From Phycisphaerae bacterium (GTDB lineage: Bacteria; Planctomycetota; Phycisphaerae; Sedimentisphaerales; SG8-4): a stretch of 5,959 nucleotides of DNA. The stretch lies in assembly GCA_030613765.1 (NCBI GenBank), contig JAUWLI010000200.1, positions 1 to 5,959 on the forward strand. Direction: 5' to 3'. The notes beneath the pieces are model-generated. The model was not told where the DNA came from, did no database searches, and saw nothing but the letters and a program-made list of their open reading frames with translations. This document shows positions 1 to 5,959 of the stretch, in pieces. Position numbers and translations under genes: made by a program. The first letter of the stretch is position 1. Each line of letters starts with the position of its first letter.

Positions 1-343
1 TTTCTTCCATGGTCTTTGCCGTTTCGATAGAGCGTAGAATATCAACCAGTTCCGAGGCACCTTTAATAGTATCAAGGCCGTTGTTCTCCATCGTTACCAA
101 TACATGCTTGACTCTCTTTGCTAACCGTTCGCGGAAAAAATCGACCTGACCCTCGTCCAAAGCGCCCTTTTTCCAGGCGGGCTCAAACTCATGAAATGCA
201 GTACACGCCTTCTGTATATACAACAGGACCATACCCTTGGCTGGTTCCCCTGAGGAAAGAATCCGCGCCCACTGCAGCTCTTCGTTCCGCCAGTGTTCGT
301 TTTCTATCGTTGTCCTGTATTCAAACTTGTCTCGAGAGGTCAT
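1..343 (-). CDS. Unrecognised helical protein, N-terminal part (3' end outside the window)
   Basis: An ATG at 341-343 opens a frame that runs without a stop through 114 codons to the left edge. Stops lie in frame just upstream (around 359-364), so this is the first possible ATG. I do not recognise the family. The product begins MTSRDKFEYRTTIENEHW, is rich in charged residues, Trp and Phe, and looks mainly helical, for example LLYIQKACTAFHEFEPAW (about 43-60) and FFRERLAKRVKHVL (about 70-83). There is no signal peptide or membrane segment, so it is probably cytosolic, unlike the three exported or probably exported neighbours. It begins 76 bases after the HEAT-repeat gene on the same strand and could be in the same unit, though no good ribosome binding site or promoter precedes it. 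Coherent residue composition supports a real gene. Confidence 0.7.
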   Translation of the reverse strand, partial: MTSRDKFEYRTTIENEHWRNEELQWARILSSGEPAKGMVLLYIQKACTAFHEFEPAWKKGALDEGQVDFFRERLAKRVKHVLVTMENNGLDTIKGASELVDILRSIETAKTMEE

Positions 344-386
344 AATTGTAACCGATTATCATCTGTCATTGTCCCATTCAGGATAA

Positions 387-406
387 CTACACGCGAAGGC
401 CTGTAG
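387..406 (-). other. Weak hairpin after the HEAT-repeat gene
   Basis: About 14 bases past the TAA at 420-422, the minus strand can form a 5-bp stem (CTACA with TGTAG) extended by a G-G mismatch and two G-C pairs around a 4-base loop. No T-run follows, so this is not a standard intrinsic terminator. It may reduce read-through into the next gene or be incidental. Confidence 0.25.
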
Positions 407-419
407 AATTAATCGAGTA

Positions 420-2897
420 TTATTTTGTCGGTTTGGCTGCCTGAATACTTAGCCCTTCGAGTTTGTCGCCGTTGGGTTTTCGAATGGCAAGACAAAACTG
501 CCACGTTCCCGTATCCTGTGTAACTTTCAGCAATAAAACATTCCAGCCTTTTTGCAGTTTCACAGCCACTTTGTACTCACCGGGTACTGCCGTACCGCCC
601 TCGCTGTTTGCATGAACCAGCTTGCCGTTAAGCCAAAGCTTATCACCGTCATCAGTCCCGAAGTCAAGCCTTGCCGCCTGTTCCTGTTCGGAATGCACCC
701 ACGTACGAACATAACCTGCCTTTTTCTGGCCCCCGAGGGCCTTCTGCAAATCGAACATCCAGGGCCGTTCACCGGTTTTACTGATTGAAAGTATCTTCCA
801 TAACACATTATCGGCGTCGGTCTGTTCCGGCCCAAATGCTGTATCATACGGAATGGCGAATGGCTTTGAGTACGGTCCGGAGACCTGCCATGCCATGATA
901 TAATCTTCGAATTTCTCGACCAGCCGTATAATCGCTGACGCCTCTTTCTTTATCGTCTCATTATTTGATTTATTGCGTAAAGTCTGTGCCGCCGCTTTAG
1001 CCTCATCCGGCATCGGTCCCATCATATTGTTTATGATGCCAAGCATTGCAAGTTCCGCCTCGGCCTTTACTTTGTCGTCGGCCAGCAAAGGCTCAACAAG
1101 TTTTGTCGCGCCGGGATCAGCTGACTTTGCAAGACAGGCCAGAATCAGCTTCTGCTCTTCAGGACGATTCGTACCCTTCATTAACTCACTGCATATATTA
1201 AGCATATCCGCCGATGGCAATGTACCCATACCCATCTGCCGAACACATCCGCGAAGTGCTACTATCCGATGTGTTCTGTTTGAGGTTGTCTGAAAAATTT
1301 CCAGCAGTGTACGTGCCGGTGTGGAATCCGGCCAGTCCGAGAGGGTGCGCACAGCCGTATCACAAACCTCAGGATTACTGTCTTTAAGCTCCTGACGTAC
1401 TACTACAAATCCTCTTGTATTACCGATTCCCCCGAGCACACGCAGAAAAGAACATTTTGTTGTTGTAGTTGTCGAATCCATCACTGCTACTATCGGCTCT
1501 GTACCGGCTGCTTCGTCGAGATTCCGGGAAACTGCTATAACCGCTCGTTCCGCTTCGGGCCGCCCAACATTTCCTTTCAGATTCAAGAGCAGTTTGATAA
1601 GGTCTTTCTGGTGTTCTGGCCCGGCCAAATCGGCAAGCGCCTTAAAAGCAGCCCTGCGAACATCGGCATCTTTATCCGAACCTGCGACCAACAACTCGTC
1701 AACCGCTTCAGTAGCATCGCGATCCCGCAGAATTTCTATCAACTTGATTCTGCCTTCGGTATTGCTTTTTTTCATGGATTTAATGATTTGGCCGTTAATG
1801 TTCTTTCCGGATAACCGCCGCAGGCTCGACGCTGACAGCTTTTTTTCCTCATCATTTTTGCCGGTTTCTATTACGTTGACCAATACTTGTACGGAACTTG
1901 CATCGCCGATATCCCCCAGCGACTTTATCGACAGCGCACGAATCTCCGCATTCGAACTGGTTGCAGCCTTTGTTATAACAGGTCTCAACGCATCCTTTTC
2001 GCCCCGACCAACCAAAGCGCCGATCATCAGCACCTGTGTATCAGCGTCCAGTTTATCAAGGTCCGCCGTAAAGCGTTCGGTAACACCTTGTCCCTTGAGG
2101 GTAACAATCATATCGATCGCCATGCCCCTGGTCTTCCAGTCATTGCTTCCAATCGCCTCGATAAGCATACCTGTTGCCTTATCGGGTTGAGTCTCAATTA
2201 ACCCTCTAAACGCACCCATCCGAACATGCTCCGGCGCATTTGATCCCTGAAGCTGCTTATAAATCGCAAGCGCTTCGGGCAAGTCGCCTTTTGCGACCAA
2301 ATTATCAGCCGCAATCAGCAATCCGTCGGCAGCAGCGGACCGTTTTTTCTTTCCCGAATATTTATAATGGTCAGAAAGCGTACTCACCGCCTGCGGTGAC
2401 CCAATCCGACCCAATGCCCAGGCTGCTGCAACTGCAACCTCGATATCGGTATCTTTCAGCAATGGTAATAAAATATCGTAATTTTGTTTATTTCCCCGCA
2501 TAGCAAGCGAATTGATAATCCCAACCTTTGCCTTACCGCTGGTCTTGCCGAGCGCATCGCTCAATGCCTTGTCCACCTCGGGATAACGCATGTATTCCAG
2601 TGCATAGCGTGCTATATGCGAAAGTTTTTCATCTGTCAGTAATGCTCCCAGTGCGTCAATGGAGTCGGGCGTCCCGATTACCCGCAATATCCGGCAGGCA
2701 CGGTCCTTTACCATTGTTGAGGCATTGCTCTTTATTGTCTCTATCGCACGTAGTTCGAGATTCTTTAGTTCTGTGGGACCTGCCTTTGTCGCGGCAACTA
2801 TCTCAGTGTCAACAGTACCCGTATCCGCCCACGATTCACCTGTGGCGATAATGCAGATTAATATTAATAAACCAACAATTAACTGGTTACGATTCAT
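420..2897 (-). CDS. Exported HEAT-repeat protein with C-terminal ligand-binding-like beta-sandwich
   Basis: The 825-residue product starts with a Sec signal peptide: MNRNQ, a hydrophobic core (about 6-19) and a likely cleavage after ESWA (24), so the protein should act outside the cytoplasm. Residues about 40-660 are a long run of helical repeats with HEAT-like helix pairs; clear units include about 153-178 (AAAWALGRIGSPQAV), 318-345 (IRALSIKSLGDIGDASSV) and 412-440 (VRRAAFKALADLAGPE). A run of five threonines (476-480) sits at a repeat boundary. Residues about 665-815 form a different domain rich in beta-strand, with TDDGDKLWLNGK (748-759) and KGWNVLLLKV (783-792). This DxGxxxWLNG...L.kGWN.lLlKv pattern recurs in planctomycete secreted proteins and resembles PA14 or galactose-binding-like sandwiches. 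No catalytic motif is visible, so a scaffolding or glycan-binding role is inferred. It probably shares a transcript with the oxidoreductase gene 54 bases upstream. Architecture is clear; the biochemical role is unknown. Confidence 0.93.
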   Translation of the reverse strand: MNRNQLIVGLLILICIIATGESWADTGTVDTEIVAATKAGPTELKNLELRAIETIKSNASTMVKDRACRILRVIGTPDSIDALGALLTDEKLSHIARYALEYMRYPEVDKALSDALGKTSGKAKVGIINSLAMRGNKQNYDILLPLLKDTDIEVAVAAAWALGRIGSPQAVSTLSDHYKYSGKKKRSAAADGLLIAADNLVAKGDLPEALAIYKQLQGSNAPEHVRMGAFRGLIETQPDKATGMLIEAIGSNDWKTRGMAIDMIVTLKGQGVTERFTADLDKLDADTQVLMIGALVGRGEKDALRPVITKAATSSNAEIRALSIKSLGDIGDASSVQVLVNVIETGKNDEEKKLSASSLRRLSGKNINGQIIKSMKKSNTEGRIKLIEILRDRDATEAVDELLVAGSDKDADVRRAAFKALADLAGPEHQKDLIKLLLNLKGNVGRPEAERAVIAVSRNLDEAAGTEPIVAVMDSTTTTTKCSFLRVLGGIGNTRGFVVVRQELKDSNPEVCDTAVRTLSDWPDSTPARTLLEIFQTTSNRTHRIVALRGCVRQMGMGTLPSADMLNICSELMKGTNRPEEQKLILACLAKSADPGATKLVEPLLADDKVKAEAELAMLGIINNMMGPMPDEAKAAAQTLRNKSNNETIKKEASAIIRLVEKFEDYIMAWQVSGPYSKPFAIPYDTAFGPEQTDADNVLWKILSISKTGERPWMFDLQKALGGQKKAGYVRTWVHSEQEQAARLDFGTDDGDKLWLNGKLVHANSEGGTAVPGEYKVAVKLQKGWNVLLLKVTQDTGTWQFCLAIRKPNGDKLEGLSIQAAKPTK

Positions 2898-2941
2898 TTT
2901 ATTCTCCTTATCTTGCCAAACCGCTTTGCTACCCTTTTCAT
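2894..2941 (-). CDS. Possible 15-residue basic leader ORF coupled to the HEAT-repeat gene
   Basis: In the gap after the oxidoreductase gene an ATG (2939-2941) opens a 15-codon frame reading MKRVAKRFGKIRRIK. Its TGA (2894-2896) overlaps the ATG of the HEAT-repeat gene as ATGA, the classic arrangement for translational coupling. An AAAGGA (2948-2953) lies 6 bases before it and overlaps the stop codon of the oxidoreductase gene. The peptide is very basic (about half Lys and Arg), partly because purine-rich Shine-Dalgarno-like sequence encodes Lys and Arg in this frame. The HEAT gene also has its own ribosome binding site, so coupling is not required. It may be an accident of composition. Confidence 0.3.
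   Translation of the reverse strand: MKRVAKRFGKIRRIK
2904..2910 (-). promoter_or_regulatory. Ribosome binding site of the HEAT-repeat gene
   Basis: TAAGGAG on the minus strand lies 6 bases before the ATG at 2895-2897. It supports that start, which is immediately followed by a convincing signal peptide. It lies within the possible 15-codon leader ORF. Confidence 0.8.
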
Positions 2942-2951
2942 AAAAGATCCT

Positions 2952-4220
2952 TTACAGCCTCCACGGCTGACGATAAGCCCTTGAACTCAATCGATTGGCC
3001 TGTTCATCACCGATAAATTCTTCTTTAACCGGATCCCATTTCACGGTCCTGCCCAGCCGCCGACAAATATTAGCCGCATGGCAGGCTGTTATCGAACGGT
3101 GCGCACCCTCTGCCGGAGCCGCCGGCTGTCTTCGCGACTTGAAGCTGTTAAGAAAATCCCTCACGTGGTCGTCCACAGGATAACCCTTGCCCAGCTTGCG
3201 TTTTGACCTGAGCGATTCCGGATGAATATCGATATGGCCCGAATCGTCTACCTCTATCCAGCCCTCTGTCCCCTCGAAACGTACACCGCAGGAACCTTGT
3301 CCTATGTCAGCCCGCAGTATCAGCTTAAGCCCGTCCTCATAATATGCTTCCACATCCTTGCCCACGAGATGATAAATCACCGGCGAAGTATCGTCTTTCC
3401 TCGCCGCCCATTGACAAAGATCCACCGTATGGCTTCCCCACTCGGTATATGATCCGCCCGCAAAATCCAGATGACCACCCCAGAATTGCCGTGATGCATA
3501 CTTGGAATTGTAAGGCCTCCACGCTGCCGGACCGAGCCATAAGTCCCAGTCAAAAACCTCACGCGGTGGCTCCGGTTCTGCAGGCAGAACAGTCTCGTAT
3601 GTGTCGTGCCATTTCGGTGCCTTCTCGGCATGAATAGTCTTCAGTTCACCCAGCAGGCCCTTGTGCACAAGGTTGGCTGCAAACATAAACTGGCTAACGT
3701 TTCGTCGCTGCGTTCCGGTCTGGAAGATTCTGCCGTATCGTTTCATCGTTTCCGCCACGGCCCGTCCTTCGGTGATTGTCACGCTCATCGGCTTTTCGCA
3801 GTACATGTCCTTGCCCGCCCGGGCCGTCAGGCAGGCCGCCGCAGAATGCCAGTAATCACCCGTAGCGATCAGCACTGCATCGATATCATCTCGTGCCAAC
3901 AATTCCCGCAGGTCGATATAAACGTCGCAGTCGGTATTTCCGTAATGCCGATTGATTGTATCCTGCGCAAGTTTACGCCGATTCCCTTTGACATCGCAGG
4001 CCGCGACCATCTGCACATCGTCTTCGCGCATAAACGCAGGCATTACATGGCTCGCACGTCCGCCGAAGCCGATCGTCCCCATGACAATCCGCTCACTGGC
4101 CGCAGGCCTCCCCTCGGACCCCAGGGCAGTTGCCGATATAATTGTCGGAAATGCAATCATACTGCCAACGCCATGCAAAAAACTCCGCCTGCTTAATCCT
4201 TGACCTTTTGTTTGTCCCAT
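2952..4220 (-). CDS. Gfo/Idh/MocA-family oxidoreductase (GH109-like possible), Tat-exported
   Basis: The predicted protein has 422 residues, typical for this family. The N-terminus carries a twin-arginine signal, SRRSFLHG (10-17), followed by a hydrophobic stretch, so a folded, NAD(P)-loaded protein would be exported. A Rossmann fold follows: the nucleotide-binding turn GFGGRA (51-56), the acidic D76 at the end of the second strand, DYWHS (122-126), and the family's EKP motif (142-144) with the conserved lysine K143. The C-terminal half has WGGHLDFAGGSYTEWGSHTVDL (split here as WGGHLDF and WGSHTVDL), with H264 and D267 in the usual active-site region. The tail, with WDPVKEEFIGDE, ANRL and a final RQPWRL, is common in planctomycete members. 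Members oxidise or reduce sugars and cyclitols, while the GH109 branch uses NAD+ to cleave glycosides; the sequence alone does not separate these. The gene has its own promoter and ribosome binding site, and the HEAT-repeat gene follows after 54 bases. Family assignment is firm; the substrate is unknown. Confidence 0.95.
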   Translation of the reverse strand: MGQTKGQGLSRRSFLHGVGSMIAFPTIISATALGSEGRPAASERIVMGTIGFGGRASHVMPAFMREDDVQMVAACDVKGNRRKLAQDTINRHYGNTDCDVYIDLRELLARDDIDAVLIATGDYWHSAAACLTARAGKDMYCEKPMSVTITEGRAVAETMKRYGRIFQTGTQRRNVSQFMFAANLVHKGLLGELKTIHAEKAPKWHDTYETVLPAEPEPPREVFDWDLWLGPAAWRPYNSKYASRQFWGGHLDFAGGSYTEWGSHTVDLCQWAARKDDTSPVIYHLVGKDVEAYYEDGLKLILRADIGQGSCGVRFEGTEGWIEVDDSGHIDIHPESLRSKRKLGKGYPVDDHVRDFLNSFKSRRQPAAPAEGAHRSITACHAANICRRLGRTVKWDPVKEEFIGDEQANRLSSRAYRQPWRL

Positions 4221-4227
4221 AGAACCG

Positions 4228-4234
4228 CCTCCTT
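4228..4234 (-). promoter_or_regulatory. Ribosome binding site that fixes the oxidoreductase start
   Basis: On the minus strand AAGGAGG lies 7 bases before the ATG at 4218-4220. This near-perfect Shine-Dalgarno decides the start in favour of 4220. A more upstream ATG at 4281-4283 would add 21 residues before the Tat motif and would sit only a few bases downstream of the predicted transcription start. Confidence 0.85.
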
Positions 4235-4296
4235 CTAAAGAAGCAAAATAGTAAACCACCCTGACCACAATACATGGGGCCAAAAAACTGCCTTAA

Positions 4297-4325
4297 AGTA
4301 TATCTCATTCCCAACAGAATAACAA
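4297..4325 (-). promoter_or_regulatory. Putative sigma70-type promoter of the oxidoreductase gene
   Basis: Read on the minus strand, a -35 box TTGTTA (4320-4325, 4 of 6 matches to TTGACA) is followed after exactly 17 bases by a -10 box TATACT (4297-4302, 5 of 6 matches to TATAAT). Transcription would begin near 4290, giving a leader of about 70 bases before the ATG at 4220. This is the best promoter candidate in the window. It implies that the oxidoreductase and the genes after it can be transcribed independently of the hydrolase-like gene. The E. coli consensus is assumed to apply. Confidence 0.55.
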
Positions 4326-4338
4326 GCTGTCTAAGAAT

Positions 4339-4355
4339 AATATCAATGAATATCA
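4339..4355. repeat. Tandem 7-bp direct repeat upstream of the promoter
   Basis: AATATCA occurs twice on the plus strand (4339-4345 and 4349-4355), separated by ATG, so the repeat period is 10 bases, about one helical turn. It lies at about -49 to -65 relative to the inferred transcription start near 4290. Two same-face half-sites at this distance suit a transcriptional activator. The copies are AT-rich, so chance occurrence is possible and no regulator is identified. Confidence 0.4.
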
Positions 4356-4380
4356 CCGACTTACGATCAGGTAGATGGCA

Positions 4381-4421
4381 GCCGGATTTGTATTAGCAAA
4401 ACCGGGTCCTCAACATCCGGC
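4381..4421. repeat. 7-bp inverted repeat in the intergenic region
   Basis: GCCGGAT (4381-4387) is matched by its perfect reverse complement ATCCGGC (4415-4421) with 27 bases between. The loop is long and no T-run follows on either strand, so it does not look like an intrinsic terminator. It could be a weak RNA stem after the hydrolase-like gene or a chance match. Confidence 0.3.
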
Positions 4422-4528
4422 CAGAGGTCCTTGTTGGAGCACAGTGCACATATAGACCTGAACCGGGGATTATCGTCAGCGATGTAGAATTCATCGGTGT
4501 TACAATTTAGTTGTCTATAATTCGGCGG

Positions 4529-5959
4529 TTATTTGCGTTCTAAACGAATACTCCGGATGCAGGCCCCCGTTCCCGAGACAAAACGCATGTCCGCGCTATT
4601 ATTCTGACTTGAAGCAAACCGGCAGTTCGTCAGAACAAACGAGCCCTTCTTCCACGTACTGGTATTTGTTAGTTGCAAAGGCTCGACCGGATGATATTCA
4701 CGCTTCTGAGCAGGTGCGTAGTTGGAGTCATAGTGAAAATGTGTCTTCCAGTCACCTTTGTCGAAATACTCGAACGTCAGCACATAATCGGCAGGCGTTT
4801 TCAGCGGACCCCCAGAAACATCCAGGTAGAGGCAGGGCGTCTTTGGCCCGATTACCCAGCACCAGCGCCCGCCGACCTTCTGCACGTCCCACTGTCCGTC
4901 CCCGCCGCGCACTGCTCGCAGTGTATTTGAAGGTTCCCATAGTGCATTCAACGACGAAGCTATTGTGCCGATTGTCTCATTGTGCTTGCCAAGATGTGCT
5001 GCAAATTTTTCACTTCTTAGAATCTCCACAAACATCTCCGCGGCTGCTTCATCCTGCCTTTTTTTTACAAGCTCTTTAACACGACCAAAACTACGGGGCA
5101 GTTCGGCGGTGTTTTCGTTCTCTTGCAGCCAGTTCTCAACAGATGTTACAAACGCATCCGTACCCTTAAACATCGATATAACATCCCGTGTTGCTGTCCC
5201 TTGTTCACCGAGGCTGGACAACTTCTTTAGAGCAGCTTCGGCACCTCTGCGCGTAATGGATGCACCATCGGTCGCATATACCTTTGCAAGCAAGTATGCT
5301 TGCCCCGCTTCCTGCCAGAATAACACTGCCTTTCGCAATCGTTCCATGGCCTCAGGCAGGGCACGCAATTCGGCGGTGGGCTTGATTTTTACTGCAGCCT
5401 CCGCTTTTGCCACCGACTGGAGAATAAGCCACAGGGCCGTTTCTTTGTCTCCCCGTACCAGTTCAACCGTTTTGTCTGTTGGCTCTAACAATTCTTGCAC
5501 GACTTTTCTGGTTCCAGCCGATGTCGAGGCCTGAAAATGTCTTTTTGTCCGCTTCTCGGCAGAATACATCGTAGAGATATTGCTCCCGTCCCACAGAACA
5601 GGCACACCGAACATCCGGAAAATCAGGTCATTGGTGGATTCTGTAAACTTCAGCGCCGCCATTGCCTCATTGGCGGCAGCTCCGTACCGTTTTGAACACA
5701 GTTCACTCCACAAAACATCGGTCCCCTGAAAGGGATTATCTGCAAGCTCGCCCAGCGCGTATAGGCTGATGGCATTGAAGGTATCCGGAACATAGTGGTC
5801 GGAAATGTTGGCGTGTACAATGAATCCCTTTGCCCCGTTTAAAACAGCCTCGGTAATAAGGCTGGCCAGTTTATCCATCCGGACATCCGGCAGCATCGGT
5901 CCGGTTGGACAGCTTGTCAAATCAAGTTCGACCGTAATGTCACGCTTACCATATACGTT
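4529..5959 (-). CDS. Glycoside-hydrolase-like protein, C-terminal part (5' end outside the window)
   Basis: The frame is open from the right edge to a TAA at 4529-4531, giving 476 visible residues; the true start lies outside. A TTG at 5918-5920 is not the likely start, because 13 coherent codons precede it and the domain there is already under way. Visible residues about 1-120 resemble the end of a TIM-barrel hydrolase of the alpha-glucuronidase (GH67) or DUF4838 kind: a hydrophobic strand GFIVHANISD (about 45-54), then a helix with LYALGEL, then a W...RYG segment (about 84-93) and a further helix ending in LIFRMFGVPVLWDG. Residues about 180-340 look all-helical. Residues about 345-476 look like a beta-sandwich with YFDKGDW, HYDSNY, TSTWKKGSFVL and a C-terminal IRSIRLERK strand, similar to carbohydrate-binding-like modules on planctomycete secreted proteins. 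Catalytic residues and any signal peptide would be upstream and are not visible. A role in glycan breakdown is inferred; the family assignment is by motif impression only. The CDS itself is secure. Confidence 0.85.
   Translation of the reverse strand, partial: NVYGKRDITVELDLTSCPTGPMLPDVRMDKLASLITEAVLNGAKGFIVHANISDHYVPDTFNAISLYALGELADNPFQGTDVLWSELCSKRYGAAANEAMAALKFTESTNDLIFRMFGVPVLWDGSNISTMYSAEKRTKRHFQASTSAGTRKVVQELLEPTDKTVELVRGDKETALWLILQSVAKAEAAVKIKPTAELRALPEAMERLRKAVLFWQEAGQAYLLAKVYATDGASITRRGAEAALKKLSSLGEQGTATRDVISMFKGTDAFVTSVENWLQENENTAELPRSFGRVKELVKKRQDEAAAEMFVEILRSEKFAAHLGKHNETIGTIASSLNALWEPSNTLRAVRGGDGQWDVQKVGGRWCWVIGPKTPCLYLDVSGGPLKTPADYVLTFEYFDKGDWKTHFHYDSNYAPAQKREYHPVEPLQLTNTSTWKKGSFVLTNCRFASSQNNSADMRFVSGTGACIRSIRLERK

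Larger units (their letters stand above)
4221..4528 (-). other. 308-base intergenic region with promoter elements
   Basis: This stretch separates the hydrolase-like gene from the oxidoreductase gene, both on the minus strand. It holds a sigma70-type promoter (4297-4325), a tandem direct repeat upstream of it (4339-4355), an inverted repeat (4381-4421) and a leader of about 70 bases with a strong ribosome binding site. Its upstream part (4367-4528) is free of stops in the frame of the preceding gene but has no usable start codon. No hairpin followed by a T-run is visible after the hydrolase-like gene, so the termination point is unclear. Confidence 0.7.

Noticed and set aside
118..345. 75-codon open frame on the plus strand
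   Set aside because: It overlaps the minus-strand left-edge gene, which has better composition and fits the common direction; the plus-strand product is Arg/Pro/Ser-rich and unconvincing.
1594..2190. 198-codon open frame on the plus strand
   Set aside because: It lies wholly antisense within the HEAT-repeat gene; its Ser/Ala-rich, low-complexity product is typical of a shadow frame and it has no start signals.
3606..4196. 196-codon open frame on the plus strand
   Set aside because: It is antisense to the well-supported oxidoreductase gene and its translation, rich in His, Arg and Cys, resembles no family.
4221..4283. A 21-residue N-terminal extension of the oxidoreductase from an ATG at 4281-4283
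   Set aside because: It would place extra residues ahead of the Tat motif, has no good ribosome binding site, and starts only a few bases after the predicted transcription start; the ATG at 4220 has AAGGAGG 7 bases upstream.
4381..4421. Inverted repeat as an intrinsic terminator for the hydrolase-like gene
   Set aside because: The loop is 27 bases, the stem only 7 bp, and no T-run follows.
4395..4496. 33-codon ATG-start frame (MNSTSLTIIP) on the minus strand in the intergenic region
   Set aside because: No ribosome binding site precedes it and the product is not coding-like; the other frame over the same bases reads better.
5918..5920. TTG as the start codon of the hydrolase-like gene
   Set aside because: The frame continues open to the right edge with a coherent sequence (NVYGKRDITVELDL), and the domain is already in progress, so this is an internal leucine codon.
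1..5959. CRISPR array, tRNA, rRNA, insertion sequence or phage genes
   Set aside because: I saw no regularly spaced repeats, no RNA gene signatures, no transposase or integrase motifs and no terminal inverted repeats on either strand.

Overview
The window looks like chromosomal DNA from a bacterium of the Planctomycetes/PVC group, possibly a Phycisphaerae-like lineage. This is inferred from protein architecture only: a twin-arginine-exported Gfo/Idh/MocA oxidoreductase with the C-terminal tail common in planctomycetes, a large secreted HEAT-repeat protein ending in a ligand-binding-like beta-sandwich, and a glycoside-hydrolase-like protein with a C-terminal sandwich. GC content is intermediate by eye, and there is no rRNA, tRNA, CRISPR array, transposase or phage gene.

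Every gene I can support is on the minus strand, so transcription runs from right to left. In that order: (1) the C-terminal 476 codons of a glycoside-hydrolase-like protein that enters from the right edge (4529-5959); (2) a 308-base intergenic region holding a good sigma70-type promoter, a tandem 7-bp direct repeat just upstream of it, a 7-bp inverted repeat, and a stop-free stretch that continues the frame of the upstream gene past its stop codon; (3) a Gfo/Idh/MocA-family oxidoreductase or GH109-like enzyme with a Tat signal (2952-4220); (4) a 54-base gap with a possible 15-codon basic leader ORF whose stop overlaps the next start codon; (5) an 825-residue exported HEAT-repeat protein (420-2897); (6) a 76-base gap with only a weak hairpin; (7) the first 114 codons of an unrecognised helical, apparently cytosolic protein leaving at the left edge (1-343).

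The three large proteins fit an extracytoplasmic carbohydrate-processing locus. The hydrolase-like protein would act on a glycan, the Tat-exported NAD-binding enzyme would oxidise or cleave a sugar, and the HEAT/sandwich protein could bind or scaffold. The promoter at about 4297-4325 suggests the oxidoreductase and HEAT genes, and perhaps the left-edge gene, form one transcription unit. The substrate cannot be read from the sequence. I found no clearly novel defence or mobile system. The most interesting small-scale signals are the promoter with its upstream repeat, the coupled micro-ORF and the coding-like tract after the first stop codon.
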